Origin: Candidatus Thorarchaeota archaeon
Lineage (GTDB): Archaea > Asgardarchaeota > Thorarchaeia > Thorarchaeales > Thorarchaeaceae
Assembly: GCA_029855935.1 (NCBI GenBank)
Contig: JAGSHN010000025.1
Coordinates: 62,001-126,000 of the forward strand
Length of the DNA: 64,000 bases
Direction: 5' to 3'
Numbering within the stretch: position 1 is the first letter of the stretch; the number at the start of each line of letters is the position of its first letter. A program made the position numbers and the translations under genes. Below the pieces are notes generated by a model. The model was not told the DNA's origin and did no database searches. It saw only the letters and a list, made by a program, of their open reading frames with translations. Positions 34,346 to 42,080 of the stretch are shown here, in pieces.

Positions 34346-34647
34346 CACGGCAATGGCGCCAGAGGTTGCTCGCGGGACACACGGAACATCCTATGCGGCC
34401 GGACAGGTCGTCAACCGAAGAAGTAAAGTCATCACGGGACTCGGGACTGCTGCGTGTGCTGACAATCGGAATCGGTCAGACCAACTCCGTCATTGGTCAT
34501 ATTGATGCCAATCCGATCTCGCTCAACTTCGTCGGGTCGCCCCGGGTCATTTTGTCCACCATCATCGTGGTGATACCGCTGGACACGACCCATCTAGTCT
34601 TGCAGAGCGGGCAGGGGTATCTTGGAGAAAAAATCAGAATTGACCAA
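34346..34647. other. 302-bp stretch after trpS
   Basis: It contains the nitrilase remnant (about 34456-34620) and no other recognised feature. Confidence 0.55.
34456..34620 (+). pseudogene. Remnant of a nitrilase-family gene start
   Basis: Just after trpS, the bases around 34459-34530 encode LTIGIGQTNSVIGHIDANPI, which lines up with VRIGIGQMSPVIGDTRSNLK at the start of the intact nitrilase at 37017. The bases also match (AATCGGAATCGG, then GTCATTGG in both). Beyond about 34530 the similarity fades and no catalytic Cys segment follows. It is best read as the ruined first-copy nitrilase of the duplicated block. Confidence 0.65.
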
Positions 34648-35607
34648 CTACATTCGCACTCCATAGACACAACGTTCGTTCTTGCTGTTTGCTAGAAGCC
34701 ATTTCACGCCCACAATCTGATAGGCATCCTTGAGGATCTCGATGGTTCTGCTGACAAGAGCCTTCTTACCTGTCTCTGACTTGTAGATCAGTTTTGACGT
34801 CATCAGCAAATGTCCGTTCTCCCTCAGCAGGTCACTAGCACGAACCATTGTCTCTGCGCTCTCTCTTGGATCCCGATTCATGTCACACACTATCATATCA
34901 AATGGTGCATATCGCCCCAGTTCATCAATGACGCTCTCAAATTTGGCGCGGATATGAACGATGTTTGGTGCCTCAATCTGGAGATTTGCAGGATCAACTG
35001 CAATGACTTTGGCAGTACGACCGCAGAGATATTGTGACCAACCTCCGGGTGCAGCTCCAATATCCAGTACATTCCAAGTCTTCGACACTGGAATGTTGAA
35101 TCTCTGAATTGCCTCCTCAATCTTGTAATATGCTCCACATACAGGCTCGAACGTCTTCGCTTTTTTTCTGAAAAAGAATTCGCGGGGAAAAATGCCATAG
35201 TAATAGACATCTTGAATCTGCAATACATACAGCACTGTAGTAAAATGAGTTGGGGAGAGTTCAACGTGTTCTTCCAGCATTGCCAACAGCTGGTCTTGTA
35301 GAGCCCTTGGATGACCTTGGACCCTCAACACCATGGTCTCGTCCTTATCAATGAAGCCATCTTGAGCGACACTGGAGAAAAAGGATGGAAGTTCAGTTGA
35401 TGTAGCATTGGCAAGGAATACCCTGTTAACATAGCGCGATGGATATGTGTTTTCAATAGCCTTCAGGAATTCGATGCCCTCTTCCTGAGAAATGGAAGTT
35501 CTCACAAACCGTTCCATATGTTCAAATTGGTAGGGATAGATTTCACACAAATAGGTCGAGAGCCTTCTCGATACATCGGACTCTATGAAGACATCAATAG
35601 TGCCCAT
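34648..35607 (-). CDS. FtsJ/RrmJ-type SAM-dependent RNA methyltransferase
   Basis: A 319-residue protein. The C-terminal domain (about 165-319) is a Rossmann methyltransferase of the FtsJ/RlmE/RlmM type: TWNVLDIGAAPGGWSQYLCG is motif I, KVIAVDPANL motif II, DMIVCDMNRDPRESAETM motif IV and GHLLMTSKLIYKSE motif VI, with the catalytic K-D-K-E residues plausible. The N-terminal 160 residues may be an RNA-binding domain. It probably 2'-O-methylates RNA. It is clearly more AT-rich than its neighbours and lies between the two copies of a duplicated block, suggesting separate arrival. A TATA-like CTTTTAAACA lies at about 35628-35637. Confidence 0.85.
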   Translation of the reverse strand: MGTIDVFIESDVSRRLSTYLCEIYPYQFEHMERFVRTSISQEEGIEFLKAIENTYPSRYVNRVFLANATSTELPSFFSSVAQDGFIDKDETMVLRVQGHPRALQDQLLAMLEEHVELSPTHFTTVLYVLQIQDVYYYGIFPREFFFRKKAKTFEPVCGAYYKIEEAIQRFNIPVSKTWNVLDIGAAPGGWSQYLCGRTAKVIAVDPANLQIEAPNIVHIRAKFESVIDELGRYAPFDMIVCDMNRDPRESAETMVRASDLLRENGHLLMTSKLIYKSETGKKALVSRTIEILKDAYQIVGVKWLLANSKNERCVYGVRM

Positions 35608-35876
35608 AACGGAGGCAACCGCCTAACTTGTTTAAAAGTCGTTTTAGATATGGGAGTCGTGAGCGGGCCACGAACAGCAAACTTGTCTGCCAATACAAGT
35701 GGGGAGGCCAAGACTATTGATGGCGACATAGAAGTTACTGAATTACCGGAAAAAACTGCGGAGGCTCGAGATACTCCCACGTGACCAAAGCGATTACTGA
35801 TTGATTCACTGTGTGCCACGCGGACGGGGGTATTCTGGGCCCTACTATCTCTAACAGATTGGGTCAGGTATGTGAT
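35608..35876. other. 269-bp AT-richer spacer
   Basis: It holds the FtsJ gene's TATA box. An open frame of 44 codons starts at 35648 (plus) but has no recognisable product or ribosome site, so it is not called. Confidence 0.45.
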
Positions 35877-36120
35877 CTACGGGGTCTCGCGCGGCCGCGA
35901 CCATGAGAGGTCTATTCGCAGACGAGTGAACTGTCTTCTGGGGCTGACCTCGATGCCCTCAACGGGCTCTTCTGGGGGGAGCACGATATTGCCCTCCTTC
36001 TTACTCGGCATCGGCAGTTCGGGCCAATTGCCCTGACGAAGGTGTTCTGCGGTTGCCGCGAGGAGTTCACTGACTGAGGAGAGTCTTTTCCTCTTCAAAC
36101 TCATAGTCGCCTATTCGCAT
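35877..36120 (-). pseudogene. amphi-Trp domain gene, frameshifted duplicate
   Basis: This is a second copy of the gene at 32674-32931. It begins with the same codons (MRIGDYEFEEEKTLL), but two bases are lost just after, where the first copy reads CTCAGCCTGAGC, and the frame hits a stop. Read in the shifted frame the similarity resumes (VSELLAATAEHLRQG to LRIDLSWSRPRE). The flanking bases (GCGTGACTGCGGCG, near 36175-36188 here and 32985-32998 there) are also shared. Confidence 0.85.
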
Positions 36121-36268
36121 CCGCTGCACCTCTGGGAGATATGACTTCAACATAGCACTCCGTGGCCCCTTCTATGCGTGACTGCGGCGCAGACCGACGT
36201 ATCTCACGATATTGTTCAGTCTGGTAGCGAGCAGGAGAGATGATGCCTCTGGTAGAGTTGCAGCCGAC

Positions 36269-36906
36269 GTGTCGCGAAAAAGGTGACACTCTCCACTGCG
36301 CGTGCCGTGTACGGTTTTGACAATAGTATGAACATCGGCGCCATCTGGTACACCGCCCTTCAGACGCTCCCGGCGTTCCTCCATTCCGAGAACTACGGGG
36401 TCAAGACCCCGTGCCTGATTCCGTGCGCCATCGACCAAGACCCCCATTGGCGAGTCGCGAAAGACGTGGCGGAGAAGCTAGGCTACTATGGGCCCGGATC
36501 GATTCAGAACAAGTTCGTCCCCCGTCTTGCAGAGGGCGGAAAGATGGCGGCGTCTGACCCGATGTTGGCTATCTTCACTGTGGACTCCCCAAAGATGGCC
36601 AAAAACGAAGTGATGAACGCCTTCAGGGGTGGCCGTACGTCGGCAAAGGAGCAGCGGGAGCTTGGTGGCAGTCCGGACATCGCTTCGGTGTTCATGTACT
36701 ACAAGTTCGTCTCTATGCCCGACGACAGGGACCTTCAGCACATAGAACAGAAATACCGCGGCGGAGAGATACTCTGCGGCGAGTGCAAGCAGATACTCGT
36801 TCTATGGTGGCCAATCTTCTCGAGAGAAATCAGGCTGCCAGAGAGGAGGCAAAGGAGAGTCGACGAGTTCTCCGCCTCACATCTGAGAGATGAGATCAGA
36901 CGATAG
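36269..36906 (+). pseudogene. Truncated tryptophanyl-tRNA synthetase duplicate
   Basis: From about 36269 to the stop at 36904-36906 the sequence is a close copy of the 3' 55 percent of trpS (TLSTARAVYGFDNSMNIGAI onward). The N-terminal half with the HIGH-like motif is missing; upstream bases fit the amphi-Trp side of the block, so about 0.6 kb was deleted. The KMSAS motif has become KMAAS, and near the end a compensated frameshift replaces AGMVEEFLERHQ with a foreign stretch. It cannot be a working synthetase. Confidence 0.88.
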
Positions 36907-37016
36907 TGGATACTCCCGCCCGGTGCCTAGACGCTGAGCGATGAGCGTCATTCTGCTTGCCCCCGACCAACAAAGGTATAGGGCCGTGTTTGCGCACCAC
37001 GGCAGGGAGATGAGAC

Positions 37017-37811
37017 TTGGTACGAATCGGAATCGGCCAGATGTCTCCAGTCATTGGCGACACGAGGTCGAATCTCAAGATACTTGATCGGTTGCTCTAT
37101 GAGGCTGAGAGGGCCGAGGTGAACGTCCTAGTCCTACCAGAGCTCGCCAACTCGGGATACGCATTCGAGACTGGCGAGGAGGCTGCAGCAAGTGCCGAGG
37201 TCATACCAGAGGGGCCGTTCTCCAGTAGGCTTGCTGACTGGTCCAGCCGCGGGCTTGTGATCTCCGGGATCTGCGAGACCGATGGGGATGATCTGTACAA
37301 CTCCGCTGCTGTGTTCGCAGATGGTGACTACATTGTGACGTATAGGAAGGTCCATCTCTTCAACAGGGAGAAGCTGTTCTTCAAGCCAGGAGACAAGGAA
37401 CCACCTGTCATCGAATACGGAGGACACAGGTACGGCCTGATGATATGCTGGGACTGGGTGTTCCCAGAGATGGCGAGAATACTGGCATTGAAGGGCGCGC
37501 AGGTGATTCTTCATCCTGCCAATCTCGTTCTACCGTACTGCCACAGGGCGATGGTCACAAGGTCCATTGAGAACGGAGTCTTCACGGTCACCGCAAACCG
37601 AACGGGAACGGAGAGAGGCCTCAAGTTCTACGGGGAGTCGCAGGTCGTCTCACCGCGTGGTGAGGTCTTGCTCAAGATGAGCGGTGATGAAACAGCTGTC
37701 AGATGGGTCGATGTCAATCCGGCAGACGCAGACGACAAGATGCTGACTGAGAGGAATCATCTGCTCAGAGACCGCAGGCCCGCGATATACAGACGTCTTG
37801 TAGAAGAGTGA
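37017..37811 (+). CDS. Carbon-nitrogen hydrolase (nitrilase family)
   Basis: A 264-residue complete nitrilase-superfamily amidase. The Glu-Lys-Cys triad lies in VLVLPELANSGY (Glu near 42), VTYRKVHLFNREKLFF (Lys near 109) and GLMICWDWVFPEMARILALK (Cys near 142), with WD in place of the common YD. It probably hydrolyses a small amide; the substrate is unknown. The start is TTG 37017 with GGGAGA seven bases before; no in-frame ATG is available upstream. It is the intact copy of a gene whose start is also found in ruined form after trpS. Confidence 0.88.
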   Translation: MVRIGIGQMSPVIGDTRSNLKILDRLLYEAERAEVNVLVLPELANSGYAFETGEEAAASAEVIPEGPFSSRLADWSSRGLVISGICETDGDDLYNSAAVFADGDYIVTYRKVHLFNREKLFFKPGDKEPPVIEYGGHRYGLMICWDWVFPEMARILALKGAQVILHPANLVLPYCHRAMVTRSIENGVFTVTANRTGTERGLKFYGESQVVSPRGEVLLKMSGDETAVRWVDVNPADADDKMLTERNHLLRDRRPAIYRRLVEE

Positions 37812-38171
37812 CTAGAACCTGAGCGGCGCGCGCCCTCTCCACTTGTCGGCGGGATACTTGATGGCGTTCCGCTCCATCTTCGACACTATCGCGTCGGAGA
37901 GGTCAATGTCAAGAGCATCCGCGAGACGCACAAGATAGATGATCACGTCTGCCATCTCGTCAGCCACTGCACCTCTGAACTCCTCTGAGTCAGACAGGCG
38001 AGCGACATCATCGTCGGTGAGCCACTGGAAATTCGCCAGTAGCTCGCCCATCTCGATGGCCGCAGACATCGCCAGTGCTGAGGGCCGATGAAATCTCTCC
38101 CAGTCGCGTTCCCTAACGAATCTCCGCACTATCTCGGTGATGCGCCCCAGTGTGAGGTCGCCATCGGACAA
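37812..38171 (-). CDS. MazG-like nucleotide pyrophosphatase
   Basis: A 119-residue all-alpha NTP pyrophosphatase of the MazG-like/dCTPase group. The metal motif E-x-x-E is seen in AMSAAIEMGELLANFQWLTD, and E-x-x-D in GAVADEMADVIIYLVRLADA. KMERNAIKYPADKWRGRA closes the protein as in the family. Such enzymes remove non-canonical or excess nucleoside triphosphates. It ends exactly next to the stop codon of the convergent nitrilase gene. Confidence 0.9.
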   Translation of the reverse strand: MSDGDLTLGRITEIVRRFVRERDWERFHRPSALAMSAAIEMGELLANFQWLTDDDVARLSDSEEFRGAVADEMADVIIYLVRLADALDIDLSDAIVSKMERNAIKYPADKWRGRAPLRF

Positions 38172-38186
38172 GACTGCACTCTCCGA

Positions 38187-38678
38187 CTACTCTGGCGGGT
38201 TGGTCATCGTCCTCTGGATCAGCCACAGTGTATAGAGTGCGAAGAACACTATCATAGCGGTACCGTAAAGGAGAGAGGTCTCAATGCCAGGAAAGAGATG
38301 ACCCCCCATTATTGTCACAATTGTGTCGGCGGTACCGAGAACACCACAGACAAGGGCGATGAGAATGTTCGTGAGCCCGCCGTACTTCATCCGGGACTCT
38401 GTTGGCGTGTACCAGACATTGATGCCCATCACAATGGCCACTCCGACGAGTATCCATAGGAGGTACATCCCTACGAAGAGCCAGTTGTACACGCGCCACA
38501 CAGAGTATGGCGTGAGGAGTACTATCCCGAATCCAAGGAGCATCAGGACAAAGACCGTCGGCGGCCACGGATCCTCTGCGAACTTCTTGAGTCGGCTGGG
38601 CTCAAACTCGACACCGAGTTCTTCCACGAGATCGGCATCACGTTGCTCATCTTGCGGGTCGGCCTCATCGTGGGTCAT
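38187..38678 (-). CDS. Four-helix membrane protein of unknown function
   Basis: A 163-residue protein starting MTHDEADPQDEQRDADLVEE, with an acidic N-terminus and four hydrophobic segments (about 41-60, 68-91, 102-125 and 132-153). The start is set by the TATA-like GGTTTTAACG at about 38706-38715, about 30 bases upstream; an upstream in-frame extension to 38834 would run through the divergent TPR gene's promoter. No family was recognised. It lies 15 bases before the MazG-like gene and is probably co-transcribed with it. Confidence 0.6.
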   Translation of the reverse strand: MTHDEADPQDEQRDADLVEELGVEFEPSRLKKFAEDPWPPTVFVLMLLGFGIVLLTPYSVWRVYNWLFVGMYLLWILVGVAIVMGINVWYTPTESRMKYGGLTNILIALVCGVLGTADTIVTIMGGHLFPGIETSLLYGTAMIVFFALYTLWLIQRTMTNPPE

Positions 38679-38795
38679 TGTCCATCCAGACAGCCGAGGA
38701 AAGACCCCGTTAAAACCCTTGTCGTCAGCACCGGGACCCAGCTCGGACGGTCTACCCACACAACGGTTAAGTTTACCGAGGCTGTAACCTCCCCT

Positions 38796-39389
38796 ATGTC
38801 TGACGACATCTCTGACGCCAAGGTGCTGCTGCAACAGGCGAGAGTCCTGAGACAGCAGGGGGAGAACAAGAAGGCCATCAAGGCCTACAGGGACGTTCTT
38901 GACTTGGACCCCGACTGCATTGATGCTCTCAACGAGATGGGAGAGGTCCTCATCAAGATTGGCGAGCAGTCAGAGGCGATAAGGGCCTTTGACACAGCGA
39001 TATCCAAGAGACCCAAGGACTACAGGGCCCACTCGAACAAGGCCGAGGCCTACCTGACAATCGGAGACTTCGACAGTGCGCTGATGGCGGCTGAGGAGGG
39101 CCTGCGCCACTGCCCCGACTCAGAGGAGTTGTGGGTCAAGAAGGCAAGGGCGCTTGAGAGCGTGTTCAAAATCGAGGAGGCGGCCGAGGCCTACCGCCAA
39201 GCGCTGAAGATCAACTCTACCGACCCCGAGATCTGGAAGGCACTGGCACTGACACTCGACGCACTGCAGAAATGGGAAGAGGTCGCCAGAGCGTATACGA
39301 TAGCCGCGGACCTACACAAGAGGCGTGGTGAGATGCAGGACTATGAGAGCTGCCTCAGATTCGCCAAGATGGCGAAGGAGTCCTCGTAG
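38796..39389 (+). CDS. Tetratricopeptide repeat protein
   Basis: A 197-residue soluble protein made of about five TPR units: VLLQQARVLRQQGENKKAIK, DALNEMGEVLIKIGEQSEAI, YRAHSNKAEAYLTIGDFDSA, LWVKKARALESVFKIEEAAE and PEIWKALALTLDALQKWEEV. TPR arrays are protein-binding scaffolds; the partner is unknown. ATG 38796 lies about 27 bases after GGTTAAGTTTA (38765-38775), fitting a leaderless message. Divergent from the four-helix membrane gene. Confidence 0.8.
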   Translation: MSDDISDAKVLLQQARVLRQQGENKKAIKAYRDVLDLDPDCIDALNEMGEVLIKIGEQSEAIRAFDTAISKRPKDYRAHSNKAEAYLTIGDFDSALMAAEEGLRHCPDSEELWVKKARALESVFKIEEAAEAYRQALKINSTDPEIWKALALTLDALQKWEEVARAYTIAADLHKRRGEMQDYESCLRFAKMAKESS

Positions 39390-39498
39390 GCACTGAGCCA
39401 GAAGATTGGCAGTGCAGGAATCGTGGGCCTCATAGAAAAAAAAGGAGAGGAGAGACGGTCCGTGAGGATCACCGCTACCGTCTCTCGCGTTCAACCTC

Positions 39499-41199
39499 TC
39501 ACCTACGCCGGCGAGACCTGCGTCGGCGCGACTTCTTCAACCAGCCCATCTTGTAGGCAAGAGCCAATACGAGAGACACGACAATTGCTGCAATGATTGG
39601 ACCGTACTGTACCAAGAACTGTTGCAGCGGGCTCAGCGTAGTGGTTGTTGTGGTCGTCGTGGTCGTTGTGGTCGTCGTGGTCACAACAGAGCCGAGTCTA
39701 TCACGAACGTGAATCACCATCGGGACCCCGGTGTGCCACGTGGAGCCTACAAGTATCCGAGCGACCACTGTGATGTTTGTCCCGTCGGGCTGTGGATCAA
39801 TGAGATAGTAGTATGTCTCGTAGTCGCCCTCCTCGGACTTGGTGATGTTGTTGATTATTGAAACGTTCGTCCAGTCGCCGGACCCTATCTTGATGTCCAG
39901 CTCAACATCATCAACGGGGCTGGAGTTCAAAGCATGAGCGAACACCGTCACGTTGATCGGAGATGTGCTCTTCGGGATGTTCGGCTCCCAATAGAGGTTC
40001 ACATCATCCTGGACGTCCGTGTCCGCAATGCTCCAGTCAAAGTCGTAGATCTGCTGATACCACTGGGCCACATCTTGATTCTCGACTATCACACCAGCCT
40101 CGCGGTTCTCCGTGATGCTGCCGTCACTGAAGTTGATACTACAGATGAGGACAATACGCCCATCAGCGATGACTGCCTTGTTGTGGTTCGCTGTGAACCA
40201 GCGGGTGTCCTGCCACACAATCGGGATGCCATTGCTGTGGAGGATGTCTGCAATCTCAAGATAGTCCTTCTCCTCCTCAGTTATGACGCGGACAGTGACA
40301 CCACGTCGCTTGGCGGCAAGTATTGCATCGACTATCTGGTCAACAGCACCACCATCGCCCACGTTTGTGAAGTACGGTATCTGGATGTCAAGGGTCACCT
40401 GAGCGCTGTTTATCACATACAGGTAGGCCTGCAGGCTCGTGTCAGGACTGAAGACGGGTGTCACATTCATTTGCCCGCTGAAATGACCCGGTTCGGCAAA
40501 CGGACGCGGATATGTGCTGCTCGACTCGGTGTATGATAGTGGTGCCCCTGTTCCGTCCGTGACGGGATCATAGTCTCTCCCACGGCTCCAGTCGTAGTCG
40601 AAGACATTCCTGTAGTATGCCGTGACATCGATGTCGGTCATCGCAATGCTCCACTCGCGGTTGGCCTTCTTGCCTGCCTCGGGGAAGGAGGTCTTGGCCC
40701 AGTTTCCGGCATGGATCACGGTCGTCTTGTTGTCAATTATCACGAACTTCTGATGCGCATACGTGAAGTCAGAGCTGTTAGTCCATCTCACCTCGAACCC
40801 AAGCTGAGTAAGGTTGTTGGCCACGTACTTGTTCGGCTCAGGATAGCCAAGGCTGTTCCAGCCGATTAGAAACTTCATGTCAAGACTGGGTCGCTCGGCG
40901 TGAATCTCGTGGATGAGGTCCAAGATGTACGGATTGTTGATGCCGTAGATCTCCACATAGATGCTCTGACGCGCACTGCGCAGAATCTGCCACAGCGCAT
41001 CGCGACTGCCATCCGGGCTCGCGAATGTTGTCACATTCATGTTCTTGTGAAAGGTCTGCCACTCGAATGCGAGTGGTACTGTACTCTCGGTAGGTAGTGT
41101 AGTTGTAGCCCGTGCGGGCGTCGGGGACAGCATGATGATAGCTGGAGAGATCATAAGGAGGATTGCAAAGAGAACAGATATTCGAGTATGAAACTTCAC
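39499..41199 (-). CDS. Exported phospholipase D-like protein with threonine stalk and membrane anchor
   Basis: A 566-residue protein. Residues 1-32 are a signal peptide. Two phospholipase D domains carry the HxKx4D motifs in FTYAHQKFVIIDNKTTVIHA (about 163-182) and FTANHNKAVIADGRIVLICS (about 352-371); both His and Lys are present, so both active-site halves are intact. A beta-sandwich-like region (about 415-505) follows, then fourteen or more consecutive Thr, a hydrophobic helix (about 530-551) and a basic RRRRSRRRR end. The protein should sit outside the cell, held by a C-terminal anchor on an O-glycosylatable stalk. It may cleave phospholipids or DNA; the substrate is unknown. Asn-x-Ser/Thr sites are frequent. 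Confidence 0.83.
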   Translation of the reverse strand: MKFHTRISVLFAILLMISPAIIMLSPTPARATTTLPTESTVPLAFEWQTFHKNMNVTTFASPDGSRDALWQILRSARQSIYVEIYGINNPYILDLIHEIHAERPSLDMKFLIGWNSLGYPEPNKYVANNLTQLGFEVRWTNSSDFTYAHQKFVIIDNKTTVIHAGNWAKTSFPEAGKKANREWSIAMTDIDVTAYYRNVFDYDWSRGRDYDPVTDGTGAPLSYTESSSTYPRPFAEPGHFSGQMNVTPVFSPDTSLQAYLYVINSAQVTLDIQIPYFTNVGDGGAVDQIVDAILAAKRRGVTVRVITEEEKDYLEIADILHSNGIPIVWQDTRWFTANHNKAVIADGRIVLICSINFSDGSITENREAGVIVENQDVAQWYQQIYDFDWSIADTDVQDDVNLYWEPNIPKSTSPINVTVFAHALNSSPVDDVELDIKIGSGDWTNVSIINNITKSEEGDYETYYYLIDPQPDGTNITVVARILVGSTWHTGVPMVIHVRDRLGSVVTTTTTTTTTTTTTTTLSPLQQFLVQYGPIIAAIVVSLVLALAYKMGWLKKSRRRRSRRRR

Positions 41200-41291
41200 G
41201 GTTGTTGCCCCATTGTTTGAAACTGTTCAACTTGTCTTGATACAGCACTTATAACTTGTCTTCGGGTACATCCAAGTGAGAGTGATATGCT

Positions 41292-41549
41292 GTGCGACTC
41301 TATTACCGAGTGAGCCCGAGTGAATACCGCGAGATGCTGGACAAGGTGAAGGAAAGGTTTGGCATGCACGAAGAGATCGATGAGGACAAGACAATGCTGA
41401 TGCTTGATGATACGTCAAGAATCGAACTCGTGAGTGCGAGCTACGACCCCACTACCGATGAGGACGTTCACATTCGAGTTGTGATCAACGATGAGTCACT
41501 GAGAGAGGTCTTCGATGGTGTGTTCGGCCCACCGTATCGTGTGAAATAG
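41292..41549 (+). CDS. Small conserved-looking protein of unknown function
   Basis: An 85-residue acidic protein starting at GTG (MRLYYRVSPSEYREMLDKVK). Predicted as helix, then beta strands with DDTSRIELVSASYDP, and a final DGVFGPPYRVK. A TATA-like CTTATAACTT at about 41246-41255 lies between it and the divergent phospholipase D gene and could serve both. No family was recognised. Codon usage matches its neighbours. Confidence 0.55.
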   Translation: MRLYYRVSPSEYREMLDKVKERFGMHEEIDEDKTMLMLDDTSRIELVSASYDPTTDEDVHIRVVINDESLREVFDGVFGPPYRVK

Positions 41550-41657
41550 ACAATTCGAAAAAAAGCGGAGATACCCGCAGACAGGGACACTGCCTCACAC
41601 TCGAAGCAGAATCCCTGTCGTGCGCCCCTACTGTCTTGCTGACCAGTGTAGGACCAA

Positions 41658-41843
41658 CTAGCCCTCTGAGATTGCGCCCTCGGGACAGCTGTCCACACAG
41701 GCATAGCATTCGGTGCACTCGTCTGCCCGATCGACCAGGTACTTTGCCTTGTCATTGATCTCGTACAGCGGAGGTTCTATGGGACAGGCTTCCGCACAGG
41801 TGCCACATCCAGTGCACAGATTCTCGTCTACCTTCCAGATCAT
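41658..41843 (-). CDS. Two-[4Fe-4S] ferredoxin
   Basis: A 61-residue electron carrier with two cluster motifs: CTGCGTCAEACP and CTECYACVDSCPEGAI, each C-x2-C-x2-C-x3-C-P. Length is typical for small archaeal ferredoxins. The start is ATG 41843, preceded by GGAAGGTG. The open frame runs 65 codons further upstream but crosses a TATA-like sequence and has no ferredoxin features. It is divergent from the amino-acid permease. Confidence 0.9.
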   Translation of the reverse strand: MIWKVDENLCTGCGTCAEACPIEPPLYEINDKAKYLVDRADECTECYACVDSCPEGAISEG

Positions 41844-41893
41844 ATCTGTCACCTTCCGAACCGCTCGTTCGGCGACGGTGGGGCGACCGTATT

Positions 41894-41905
41894 GGCTTTT
41901 AAATT
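41894..41905. promoter_or_regulatory. TTTAAA element shared by ferredoxin and permease promoters
   Basis: GGCTTTTAAATTTC at about 41893-41906 reads as a TATA-like box on both strands. It lies about 50 bases from the ferredoxin ATG (41843) and well before the permease start. A bidirectional promoter is an inference. Confidence 0.4.
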
Positions 41906-42080
41906 TCGGGGTATCACCGCGAACGGAACATACAGCAGATGGCCACGTGGCCGAGAGAGAGGCTCTACGAGGCCATTTCAAGCACATCAAAAATTTGAAA
42001 AGAACCCACTTGCGCCCTACGAGTTCAACGACTCTCACAAGAGACTCCTGCCGGGGAGGACGTACAGGGAAGGAAAGGCC

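Noticed and set aside
35648-35782. A 44-codon frame in the AT-rich spacer
   Set aside because: No ribosome site, no recognisable features, and it lies in a region of rearranged sequence.
39635-39690. Microsatellite-like run of GTC/GTT/GTG triplets
   Set aside because: It encodes the poly-threonine stalk of the phospholipase D-like protein and is explained by that.
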